The notes beneath the pieces are model-generated. The model did no database searches, was not told the origin of the DNA, and saw only the letters and a program-made list of their open reading frames with translations. Both the position numbers and the translations under genes were made by a program. From positions 1 to 8,260 of the forward strand of contig CAZVTU010000027.1 of the NCBI GenBank assembly GCA_964630295.1: a DNA stretch of 8,260 nt. The letters run 5' to 3'. This DNA comes from CAZVTU01 sp964630295 (lineage in GTDB: Bacteria; Patescibacteriota; Minisyncoccia; Minisyncoccales; RBG-13-42-11). This document shows positions 1 through 6,731 of this stretch, one piece after another; within the stretch, counting starts at the first letter, position 1; each line of letters starts with the position of its first letter.

Positions 1-1171
1 AATTAAAATATTAGCAGCAATTCCCAAGAGCGAAGAGTCAGGTTTAGAGGTGGTGGCTCAAGTTCAAGAGCCTTCTTTCGGCGTAAGGAAAGGCGTAGTA
101 ATCGATATTGAAAAAGTAGCTAGAATTATTCAAATTCTTTTAGACAAAGTTCGGGCTGAGACCGGTCAAAAAGTTAATTCAGTTTTTATAAATATTGGAG
201 GGAGTCACATTTTTTGTACTTCTTCTCGAGGAACAGTGGCCGTTTCGCGAGCCGACCAAAAGATATCGGAAGAAGATGTGGATAGAGTTTTACAAGCCGC
301 CCAGACTTTTTCTTTGCCTTCAAATAAAGAAATTTTAGAGATTTTCCCCAAAGAATTTATTGTTGATGGAGAAGGAGGAATAAAAGAAGTAGTGGGAATG
401 CAAGGAGTGAGATTAGAAACAGAAGTCCTAGTTTTAGGAGGTTTTTCGCCCTATAAAAAGAATTTAACCCAAGCAGTTTTAGATGCCGACCTCCAGATTT
501 TAGATATTATTCCTTCACCCTTAGCTTCAGCTACCGCCGTTCTTTCTCAGAGACAAAAGGAATTAGGAGTAGCTCTCTTAGATATTGGAGCAGGAACTTC
601 AGAGTTAGCAGTTTTTGAAGAAGGTGACTTAATTCATCTGGCTATTTTTCCTATTGGTTCAGCTAATATTACCAATGACATTGCTATTGGCCTTAAAACA
701 GACATTGATACCGCAGAAATTATAAAAACCGAAAAGGGTTGTTGCGTTTTTAAAGGAAATGACAAGAAAGAAAAAATTATCACTAATGAAGAAGAACCGT
801 TAGTTTTTTCCCAAAGATTGCTGACGAGAATTATTGAGGCAAGGGTGGCGGAAATTTTTAATGAAGTCCGAAAAGAATTAAAGAAAATTTCTAAACAAGG
901 TCTATTACCAGCTGGTATTGTTTTAACCGGAGGGGGAGCAAACCTACCGAAAATAACGGATCTTGCAAAGAGAGAATTAAAATTACCTTGTCGAATTGGA
1001 AAACCTTTAAATTTTTTTGGTTTGGAAGATGAGCAAACTTTTGCTACTGCTTGTGGGCTGGTTTTAAGAGGAACCGAAGAGAAAAGTTGGTCAGCAACAA
1101 ATTTATTTCCAATGACCGAAGGAGGACTGACTAATAAAATAAAAAGATTATTTAAAATTTTCATTCCTTAA
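1..1171 (+). CDS. ftsA: Cell division protein FtsA (5' end lies outside the window)
   Basis: FtsA is the actin-like ATPase that tethers FtsZ filaments to the inner membrane and recruits the divisome. The reading frame is open from base 2, giving 389 visible residues. It begins with IKILAA, the strand that follows the phosphate-1 loop (DIGTS) in this family, so roughly 10 to 25 residues including that loop are missing. The GTG codons at 50 and 53 are internal, not starts. Visible features are an SHS2/1C-type region at about 80-400 nt, the phosphate-2 motif DIGAGTSE at 581-604, the adenosine-binding motif TGGGANLP at about 925-948, and a C-terminal helix ending IKRLFKIFIP. That helix has alternating basic and bulky hydrophobic residues typical of the FtsA membrane-targeting sequence. 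The gene ends in TAA, 3 bp before ftsZ, as in the usual ftsA-ftsZ pair. The identification is firm. Confidence 0.95.
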   Translation, partial: IKILAAIPKSEESGLEVVAQVQEPSFGVRKGVVIDIEKVARIIQILLDKVRAETGQKVNSVFINIGGSHIFCTSSRGTVAVSRADQKISEEDVDRVLQAAQTFSLPSNKEILEIFPKEFIVDGEGGIKEVVGMQGVRLETEVLVLGGFSPYKKNLTQAVLDADLQILDIIPSPLASATAVLSQRQKELGVALLDIGAGTSELAVFEEGDLIHLAIFPIGSANITNDIAIGLKTDIDTAEIIKTEKGCCVFKGNDKKEKIITNEEEPLVFSQRLLTRIIEARVAEIFNEVRKELKKISKQGLLPAGIVLTGGGANLPKITDLAKRELKLPCRIGKPLNFFGLEDEQTFATACGLVLRGTEEKSWSATNLFPMTEGGLTNKIKRLFKIFIP

Positions 1172-1174
1172 ATT

Positions 1175-2104
1175 ATGAAATTTGGTACCAAAATTAAAGT
1201 AGTGGGAGTAGGGGGTTCAGGTTCTAATGCCATTTCTCGGATGAAAAAATGTAAAATAAAAGGGGTAGAGTTAATCGCGCTAAATAGTGATGCCCAAGAT
1301 TTATCTAAAACTAAGGCAGATTTAAAATTAAGAATTGGGAGAAAAACCACCCAAGGATTAGGTACAGGAATGAATCCAGAGATTGGCCGAAAGTCAGCCT
1401 TAGAAAATAAAGAAGAGATTAGTGAAATTTTAAAAGGCGCAGATATGATCTTTATTACCTGTGGGCTTGGAGGAGGAACGGGGACAGGAGCTGCTCCAGT
1501 GATAGCTGCGATATCGAAAGAATTAGGCGCTTTAACTTTAGCTGTAGTTACCAAACCCTTTTCCTTCGAAGGTCAGGTTCGCCAAAAAATTGCCGAAAGA
1601 GGAATCAAAAGATTAAGAGAAAACGTTGATACTTTGATTACTATTTCTAATGATAAGCTTCTTTCTACTTTGGATCCCGGTACTTCTTTATTAAATGCTT
1701 TTTGGGTTTGTGATGATATATTAAGACAGGCTGTTCAAGGAATCTCTGATTTAATTTCTTTACCAGGGATTATCAATGTTGATTTTGCTGATATTCGATC
1801 TATTATGACTAACGCAGGTTCGGCTATTTTTGGCGTTGGTAAAGCTCAAGGAGAAAGAAGGGCTGAAAAAGCCGCCCTATCTGCTATTAATTCTCCTCTC
1901 CTTGATGTATCAGTAAAAGGAGCAAAGGGAGTTTTGTTTAATGTTTCGGGAGGTAAAGATATTAGTTTAACTGAGATCGATCAAGTAGCTAAAGTAATTA
2001 CTCAAGAAATTAATCCCGAAGCTAAAATAATTTTTGGAGCTGTTCAAGACGAAAAATTAAACAAAGGGGAAATAAAAGTTACAGTTATTGCTACTGGATT
2101 TTAA
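1175..2104 (+). CDS. ftsZ: Cell division GTPase FtsZ, short form lacking the C-terminal tail
   Basis: FtsZ is the tubulin-like GTPase that polymerises into the division ring. The 309 residues contain a glycine-rich nucleotide loop GVGGSGSNA (about 11-19), the tubulin signature GLGGGTGTGAAP (97-108), LDPGTSLLNAF, and a T7 loop NVDFADI (201-207) with both acidic residues (D203, D206) needed for GTP hydrolysis in a filament. The catalytic core is therefore intact. The protein stops at KVTVIATGF, which is where the folded core ends in other FtsZ proteins. The variable linker and the conserved C-terminal peptide that binds FtsA, ZipA or SepF are absent, compared with a typical length of 350-400 residues. 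The N-terminus is also short. The ATG is 3 bp after the ftsA stop and lacks a Shine-Dalgarno sequence, suggesting cotranscription and perhaps coupling with ftsA. Identity is certain; how it attaches to the membrane is not. Confidence 0.97.
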   Translation: MKFGTKIKVVGVGGSGSNAISRMKKCKIKGVELIALNSDAQDLSKTKADLKLRIGRKTTQGLGTGMNPEIGRKSALENKEEISEILKGADMIFITCGLGGGTGTGAAPVIAAISKELGALTLAVVTKPFSFEGQVRQKIAERGIKRLRENVDTLITISNDKLLSTLDPGTSLLNAFWVCDDILRQAVQGISDLISLPGIINVDFADIRSIMTNAGSAIFGVGKAQGERRAEKAALSAINSPLLDVSVKGAKGVLFNVSGGKDISLTEIDQVAKVITQEINPEAKIIFGAVQDEKLNKGEIKVTVIATGF

Positions 2105-2107
2105 ATG
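2102..2107 (+). other. In-frame stop-start junction between ftsZ and comEC
   Basis: The ftsZ stop TAA (2102-2104) and the comEC start ATG (2105-2107) are adjacent codons of one reading frame. No ribosome-binding site is visible before the ATG, so reinitiation by ribosomes that have just terminated is the simplest explanation for comEC translation. Readthrough would give an FtsZ-ComEC fusion, but nothing in the sequence specifically argues for that. Confidence 0.7.
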
Positions 2108-3553
2108 AGTAGTTCTAAAATTTTTCTTTATTTTTGCCTCTCTTTTATCGGAGGCATTTTTTTAAATTCAATTATTATTATTCCCCAGCTGGTAATGTTA
2201 GGAATTTTAATTTTAGGGGTGTTTTTAATTTCAATTTTTTGGAAAGATAAGAATATCACAATCATCGGTTTTTGTATATTATTTTTAGTTTTGGGAATTT
2301 GGCGGCACCAGCAATTTTTATCCAAGATTGTTTATCCCAAAGAAAGAGATGTTAGTTTTATTGGAAAGGTAATAGCTGAACCGGATGTCAGGGAAACCAA
2401 TCTAAAATTAATAATAGAAACAGAGAAAGTTCCTGGTAAAATTTTGGTAACCTGTAATAGATATCCTGAATACCGATATGGAGATAAATTGAAAATTACT
2501 GGCAAGTTAAAAAGGCCACCTGAATTCGAAGGTTTTAATTACAAAGATTATTTAGCTAAAGAGAAAATCTATACGGTAGTGAATTATCCTCAGATTGAAT
2601 TGTTAGAGAGGAATCAAGGAAACAAAATTTACGCAGCAATTTTAAAATTTAAACAAAAACTAAGAGAATCAATCTCTCAAAATCTCTCACCACCTCAAAG
2701 TTCGATTTTGAGAGCTTTAATTTTGGGAGATAAAAAGCAAATTTCTGATAAATGGAAAGAAAAATTAAATTATGCTGGGGTTAGGCATTTAACTGCTGTC
2801 TCGGGAATGCATGTAGCAATTTTAATCTCGATTTTAATGACCATTTTAATTGGTCTAGGCCTTTGGCGGCAACAAGCTTTTTATATCACTTTAATTTTTA
2901 TTTGGTCTTTCATTATAATGACTGGACTTCAAAGTTCAGCAATTCGAGCCGGTATTATGGGAAGTCTTTTTCTTTTATCTCAGTATTTGGGCAGATTGAA
3001 TATCTCCTCGAGAGCAGTTATTTTTGCAGGAACCTTGATGTTAGCTCAAAATCCTTTGATTCTAAAATCTGATGTGGGATTTCAACTTTCTTTTCTGGCA
3101 ATAATGGGTATTATTTATCTAACTCCAGTTCTTAAGGATTGGTTAAAGTTTATTCCCGAAGAAAAGATTTTTAACCTTAGAAGTATTTTAGCGATAACTT
3201 TTTCTGCTCAAATTTTTACTTTACCAATTTTAATTTATAATTTTGGCTATTTTTCTTTAGTTGCTCCTTTAGTTAATATTTTAATTTTACCTCTTTTACC
3301 ATTTATTATGGGTTTCGGTTTTATTTTCGCTTTAGTTGGTACAATTTGGGGATTATTAGGTTGGCTTTTTTCTTTACCGACCTGGCTTTTATTAACTTAT
3401 CTACTCAGAATTGTTGACTGGTTTTCCAAGCTTCCTTTCGCAACTTATTTTTTAGAAATTTCTGGAACCTGGCTTTTAATCTTTTATTTAATTTTAGGTT
3501 TAGTAACTTATAAACTACGGGAAAAACAAAAACTAAAATTTCTGAATTACTAA
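2105..3553 (+). CDS. comEC: ComEC/Rec2-family DNA uptake channel, without the nuclease domain
   Basis: ComEC forms the inner-membrane channel that carries single-stranded DNA into the cytoplasm during natural transformation. The 482 residues begin with hydrophobic helices (about 5-65). A soluble segment follows (about 75-175, DUF4131/OB-like), containing a FEGFNYKDYLAKE stretch typical of the family. The Competence domain runs from about 195 to 470, with many membrane helices and the family motif HLTAVSGMH at 228-236. Full-length ComEC is about 700-800 residues and ends in a metallo-beta-lactamase-like domain thought to degrade the non-transported strand; no such domain or HxHxDH motif is present here. 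The start ATG follows the ftsZ TAA with no gap and in the same frame, and the region upstream of it has no Shine-Dalgarno sequence, so translation probably depends on termination of ftsZ. The family call is firm; competence itself is inferred. Confidence 0.92.
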   Translation: MSSSKIFLYFCLSFIGGIFLNSIIIIPQLVMLGILILGVFLISIFWKDKNITIIGFCILFLVLGIWRHQQFLSKIVYPKERDVSFIGKVIAEPDVRETNLKLIIETEKVPGKILVTCNRYPEYRYGDKLKITGKLKRPPEFEGFNYKDYLAKEKIYTVVNYPQIELLERNQGNKIYAAILKFKQKLRESISQNLSPPQSSILRALILGDKKQISDKWKEKLNYAGVRHLTAVSGMHVAILISILMTILIGLGLWRQQAFYITLIFIWSFIIMTGLQSSAIRAGIMGSLFLLSQYLGRLNISSRAVIFAGTLMLAQNPLILKSDVGFQLSFLAIMGIIYLTPVLKDWLKFIPEEKIFNLRSILAITFSAQIFTLPILIYNFGYFSLVAPLVNILILPLLPFIMGFGFIFALVGTIWGLLGWLFSLPTWLLLTYLLRIVDWFSKLPFATYFLEISGTWLLIFYLILGLVTYKLREKQKLKFLNY

Positions 3554-3568
3554 ACTCTGAGATATAAT
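3540..3568 (+). promoter_or_regulatory. Putative promoter for the downstream glycan gene cluster, probably leaderless
   Basis: A perfect TATAAT -10 box lies at 3563-3568 in the 22-bp gap between comEC and the next gene. A weak -35 candidate, TTCTGA at 3540-3545 (three of six consensus bases), sits at the ideal 17-bp spacing but inside the end of comEC. Seven bases separate the -10 box from the ATG at 3576, so the expected transcription start is at or beside the A of the ATG. The mRNA would have essentially no leader, which agrees with the absence of a Shine-Dalgarno sequence. In such AT-rich DNA a chance TATAAT is possible, but the position in the only sizeable gap and the spacing favour a real promoter. 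Confidence 0.55.
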
Positions 3569-3575
3569 TAAAAAT

Positions 3576-4838
3576 ATGGAAGAAAAAGCCTGGATAATTT
3601 CAGTAAATATGGGTTACGGTCATCAGAGAACCGCCTTTCCTTTAAGAGATTTAGCTCCGGAAGGTAAAGTTATTAATGCCAATGATTACCCAGGAATTCC
3701 AGAAAAAGACAGAAAAATTTGGCAGTTTACTAAAAGATTCTATGAGTTTATATCAAATTTAAAAAAAATTCCTATAGTCGGTCAATTTGTTTTTTTTCTT
3801 TTTGACCAGTTTCAAAGGATCCTTAGTTTTTATCCTAAAAGAGATCTATCTAAACCAAATCTTCAGTTAAAGCAAACATTTTCTCTGATTAAAAAAGGAT
3901 GGGGAAGGAATTTAATTGAAAAATTAAAAGTAAATCCTTTACCTCTAATTAGTACTTTTTTTACCCCGGCTTTTATGGCTGAATATTTTAATTATCCTGG
4001 AGAAATTTATTGTGTTGTTTGTGATGCTGATATCTCTCGAACCTGGGCACCTTTGAAACCAAAAGAAAGTAAAATTAAATATTTCGCTCCGACTTCAAGA
4101 GTGGTTGAAAGATTAAAACTGTATGGAGTGAAAAAGGAGAATATTTTTTTAACTGGCTATCCTTTACCAGTAGATAATTTAGAGACTTTAAAAAAAGAGT
4201 TGGGTTATCGAATTTTAAATTTAGATCCAAAAAGAAAATATTTTCAACACTACGAAGTTTTAATAAAAAAATATTTAGGCACTTTACCAGAGACAGCAGA
4301 TCACCCTTTTACTATTATGTTTGCTGTTGGTGGAGCCGGTGCCCAGAAAGAAATAGGAATTAAGATTATTCAGAGTTTATTTAAGAAAATAAAGAACGGA
4401 GAAATAAAAATCATTTTGGTAGCCGGCATTAAGAAAGAAGTCAAAGAATATTTTGAGGAAAAAATTAAAAAGTTAAAACTAAATGAAAACAAAAATATTG
4501 AAATTATTTATGAAAAAGATATAAATAATTATTTTCAAAAATTTAATTTAACTTTAAGAAAAACAGATATTTTATGGACCAAACCCTCGGAACTTTCTTT
4601 TTATACTGCCTTGGGAATACCTATTATTATTGCTCCCCCCATTGGTTCTCAAGAGGAATTTAATAAAAGATGGTTAATCCAAATAGGTTCAGGGATAGTT
4701 CAAAAAAATCCAAATTATACTAACCAATGGCTTTTTGATTTATTAGATTCAGGCTGGTTTGCTGAAGCAGCCCTTCAAGGTTTTATCGAAGTTGAAAAAT
4801 TTGGAGCAATAAATATTAAAAAGATAATCTCAAAATGA
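3576..4838 (+). CDS. GT-B fold glycosyltransferase related to MurG / UgtP / MGDG synthase (GT28-like)
   Basis: This is a 420-residue probable UDP-sugar-dependent glycosyltransferase, likely peripheral on the cytoplasmic membrane face. The N-terminal half carries GYGHQRTA (13-20), the counterpart of the GxGHxxAA acceptor loop of GT28 enzymes. It also has CVVCDADISRTW (146-157), matching the TDxxxHxxW region of diacylglycerol glycosyltransferases, and YFAPTS followed by NIFLTGYPLP (169-198), matching the linker strand. The C-terminal half has FAVGGAGAQKE (249-259), then DILWTKPSELS (331-341) and PPIGSQEEFN (354-363), the family's nucleotide-sugar site. The usual KPGG is KPSE here, a notable change. 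The acceptor cannot be read from sequence: diacylglycerol or another lipid is likeliest, and a lipid-linked sugar is possible. True MurG is less likely because the spacing and motifs fit the UgtP/MGD branch better. The gene follows the putative promoter and overlaps the next gene by 4 bp. Confidence 0.75.
   Translation: MEEKAWIISVNMGYGHQRTAFPLRDLAPEGKVINANDYPGIPEKDRKIWQFTKRFYEFISNLKKIPIVGQFVFFLFDQFQRILSFYPKRDLSKPNLQLKQTFSLIKKGWGRNLIEKLKVNPLPLISTFFTPAFMAEYFNYPGEIYCVVCDADISRTWAPLKPKESKIKYFAPTSRVVERLKLYGVKKENIFLTGYPLPVDNLETLKKELGYRILNLDPKRKYFQHYEVLIKKYLGTLPETADHPFTIMFAVGGAGAQKEIGIKIIQSLFKKIKNGEIKIILVAGIKKEVKEYFEEKIKKLKLNENKNIEIIYEKDINNYFQKFNLTLRKTDILWTKPSELSFYTALGIPIIIAPPIGSQEEFNKRWLIQIGSGIVQKNPNYTNQWLFDLLDSGWFAEAALQGFIEVEKFGAINIKKIISK
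4835..4838 (+). other. ATGA stop-start overlap (translational coupling)
   Basis: The start ATG of the EamA transporter gene overlaps the TGA stop of the glycosyltransferase gene. With no Shine-Dalgarno sequence upstream, termination-reinitiation coupling is likely and would keep the two proteins in a fixed ratio. Confidence 0.75.
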
Positions 4839-5740
4839 CTTGGCTAATAGTTACTATCTCAGCTTATTTCCTTTTTGCTTTAGTTGCTTTGGGAGATAAA
4901 TATCTCCTTTCTGGCCCTCCCAACCCTAAAAGTTATTCTTTTTATGTTGGAATTTTAGGAATTTTATCTTTAGTTTTAATTCCCTTTGTTGGTTTTTTGA
5001 TTCCAAAGATGACTCAAATTATTTTATCTTTGGTGGCTGGGGGAATTTATATTATAGCTCTTTATGGTCTCTATACCGGCTTAGAAAATTTTGAAGCTTC
5101 AAGAATTGTTCCAGCAATTGGTGGACTTTTACCAATTTTTACCTTCACTTTAGTTTTTCTAATTTCCTCTGGGAAAGAATTTTTATCATTTCAAGAAATC
5201 ATCGCTTTTGTTTTATTAATATTGGGTAGTGTATTTATTACTTTAGAAAAAGGAAAACGGATCATATTAAAATCTTTTCAAATTTCCGCGTTCACTGCTT
5301 TTTTATTTGCCCTTGCTTTTGTTTTAACTAAGTATGTTTATTCTGCCCAGCCTTTTTGGTCAGGATTTATTTGGATGAGGATTGGGGGATTTTTAGTTGC
5401 TATTTTTTTTATTTTTACTCCAGAAGTTAAAAGAGAAATTTTTGGAGAAAAATTTACTTTCCAAAAAAGGACCGGAACCATTTTCCTTTTTAATCAAGCA
5501 ATGGGAGCTGGAGCTTTCATTTTACAGAATTGGGCAATTGCTTTAGCTGGTTTAACTTATTTAGCGATTATCAACGCACTTCAAGGAATTCAATATGTAT
5601 TTTTATTGCTATTTACTACTTTAATTTCCTTAAAATTCCCCAAAGTTTTAAAAGAAAAATTTTCAAAAGAAATAATTTTCCAAAAAATTTTTGCTATTTT
5701 GTTAATAGGCAGTGGGTTGGCAATATTGGCAATAAAATGA
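4835..5740 (+). CDS. EamA/DMT-superfamily transporter, ten membrane helices
   Basis: This 301-residue protein is almost entirely hydrophobic and shows about ten membrane helices in two tandem halves (about 3-137 and 147-300), the layout of EamA drug/metabolite transporters. Helix 1 is followed by the conserved-looking GDKYLLS. The first half has a proline-containing SRIVPAIGGLLPIF helix (about 89-103) and the second half an equivalent AIINALQGIQYVFLLLF stretch, as expected for an internal repeat. Family members export amino acids or metabolites, import nucleotide sugars, or flip lipid-linked sugars (ArnE/ArnF-like). The substrate cannot be told from sequence. Its 4-bp overlaps with a glycosyltransferase gene on one side and a glycosidase gene on the other make a sugar or lipid-sugar cargo a reasonable inference. 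No signal peptide or extra domain is present, and the length is normal for the family. Confidence 0.85.
   Translation: MTWLIVTISAYFLFALVALGDKYLLSGPPNPKSYSFYVGILGILSLVLIPFVGFLIPKMTQIILSLVAGGIYIIALYGLYTGLENFEASRIVPAIGGLLPIFTFTLVFLISSGKEFLSFQEIIAFVLLILGSVFITLEKGKRIILKSFQISAFTAFLFALAFVLTKYVYSAQPFWSGFIWMRIGGFLVAIFFIFTPEVKREIFGEKFTFQKRTGTIFLFNQAMGAGAFILQNWAIALAGLTYLAIINALQGIQYVFLLLFTTLISLKFPKVLKEKFSKEIIFQKIFAILLIGSGLAILAIK
5737..5740 (+). other. ATGA stop-start overlap (translational coupling)
   Basis: The glycoside hydrolase ATG overlaps the TGA of the EamA gene, repeating the arrangement at the previous junction. This fixes the hydrolase start here: the next residues, MTKK and a hydrophobic run, form a proper export signal. 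Confidence 0.75.
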
Positions 5741-6726
5741 CAAAAAAAATTTTACTAATATTATTAATTATTTTTTTATTTCTTATGAGCTTTTTCTTTG
5801 TTGGTAAGCCCCCCCAAGCAAAAAAAATTATTTGGGGAGTTAATTTTTCCCAGAAACACGCTGAAAATCTTAGTTTAGATTGGCAGAAAACCTATTTAGC
5901 TTTAATTGATGATTTAAAGGTAAAGAACATAAAATTAGCTACTTATTGGGATTTAATTGAACCAGAAGAAGATAAATATAATTTTGAAGATTTAGATTGG
6001 CAAATTAAAAAAGCAGAAGAAAAAGGAGTGAATTTGCTTTTGGTAATTGGTATGAAAACTCCTCGTTGGCCAGAATGTCATATTCCTGAATGGGCAAAAA
6101 ATTTAAGAAAAGAAAATCAACAAGAAAAAATTTTAAAACTAATCGAGAAAATTGTTCTAAGATATCGCGATTCAAAAGCAATCAACAAATGGCAAGTCGA
6201 AAATGAACCCTTTTTCCCTTTTGGTCAATGTCCTTGGGTTGATAAAGAATTTCTTAAAAAAGAGATAAAATTAGTAAAATCTCTTGATAATCAAAAAAGA
6301 CCCATTGTAATATCAGATAGCGGTGAGGGTTCTCTTTGGATTACCGCTGCTAAATTAGGGGATATTGTTGGGACCACTCTTTATAAAAAAGTTTGGGTAA
6401 GACAGCTGGGGATTTATTTAACTTATCCTTTCCCACCAACTTTTTATTGGCGAAAAGCTCAAATCATAAACAAATTATTTAATAAAGAAGTAATTGGTGT
6501 AGAGCTGCAAGCTGAACCTTGGGGACCAAAACTGCTTTATGATTCACCAATTGAAGAACAAGAGAAAACAATGAATTTGGAACAATTTAAGAAAAACATT
6601 GAATTTGCTAAAAAAACAGGTTTATCAGAATTTTATTTATGGGGAGGAGAATGGTGGTATTGGAAAAAAATAAAACAAAATGATTCCACCATTTGGAATG
6701 AAGTTAAAAAATTATTTAAAGATTAG
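5737..6726 (+). CDS. Membrane-anchored or secreted clan GH-A glycoside hydrolase (TIM barrel)
   Basis: This 329-residue protein probably hydrolyses a glycan outside the cytoplasmic membrane. Residues 1-4 are MTKK and 5-22 are strongly hydrophobic. No lipobox cysteine and no clear signal-peptidase site are seen, so an uncleaved anchor is likely. The rest reads as a (beta/alpha)8 barrel: WDLIEPEEDKYNF (71-83), VIGMKTPRWPE (103-113), then WQVENEPF (152-159). In that last motif N156-E157 is the clan's acid/base pair. ELQAEPWG (256-263) near strand 7 supplies the nucleophile; E256 and E260 are both candidates. FYLWGGEWW near the C-terminus fits strand 8. The family (GH5, GH39 or GH42-like) and substrate are not determinable here. 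There are exactly two cysteines, C114 and C165, in loops after strands 3 and 4. An upstream in-frame ATG at 5530 is rejected because it would extend through the EamA gene. The stop is TAG, 5 bp before the GT2 gene. Confidence 0.82.
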   Translation: MTKKILLILLIIFLFLMSFFFVGKPPQAKKIIWGVNFSQKHAENLSLDWQKTYLALIDDLKVKNIKLATYWDLIEPEEDKYNFEDLDWQIKKAEEKGVNLLLVIGMKTPRWPECHIPEWAKNLRKENQQEKILKLIEKIVLRYRDSKAINKWQVENEPFFPFGQCPWVDKEFLKKEIKLVKSLDNQKRPIVISDSGEGSLWITAAKLGDIVGTTLYKKVWVRQLGIYLTYPFPPTFYWRKAQIINKLFNKEVIGVELQAEPWGPKLLYDSPIEEQEKTMNLEQFKKNIEFAKKTGLSEFYLWGGEWWYWKKIKQNDSTIWNEVKKLFKD

Positions 6727-6731
6727 ATTAA

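Noticed and set aside
634..1164. 176-codon reading frame on the minus strand inside ftsA
   Set aside because: It lies wholly opposite a strongly conserved gene, shows no recognisable motif, and is a codon-composition shadow.
50..1171. ftsA starting at GTG 50
   Set aside because: The frame is open further upstream to base 2 and encodes IKILAA and following residues that belong to the conserved FtsA N-terminal region, so the true start is outside the window.
1168..1554. 128-codon reading frame on the minus strand inside ftsZ
   Set aside because: It is antisense to the glycine-rich FtsZ core; its proline-rich content is the reverse complement of those glycine codons.
2128..2325. 65-codon minus-strand reading frame inside comEC
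   Set aside because: It is antisense to hydrophobic membrane-helix codons, with no motif or start signal.
2863..3072. 69-codon plus-strand reading frame inside comEC in another frame
   Set aside because: It lies entirely inside the Competence domain coding sequence and has no similarity to any family I recognise.
3554..3575. Transcription terminator between comEC and the next gene
   Set aside because: The 22-bp gap has no stem-loop followed by a T-run, so readthrough from the upstream genes into the glycan cluster remains possible.
5530..5736. N-terminal extension of the glycosidase from the ATG at 5530
   Set aside because: It overlaps the end of the EamA gene out of frame. The ATG at 5737 gives a normal export signal and the same ATGA overlap seen at the previous junction.
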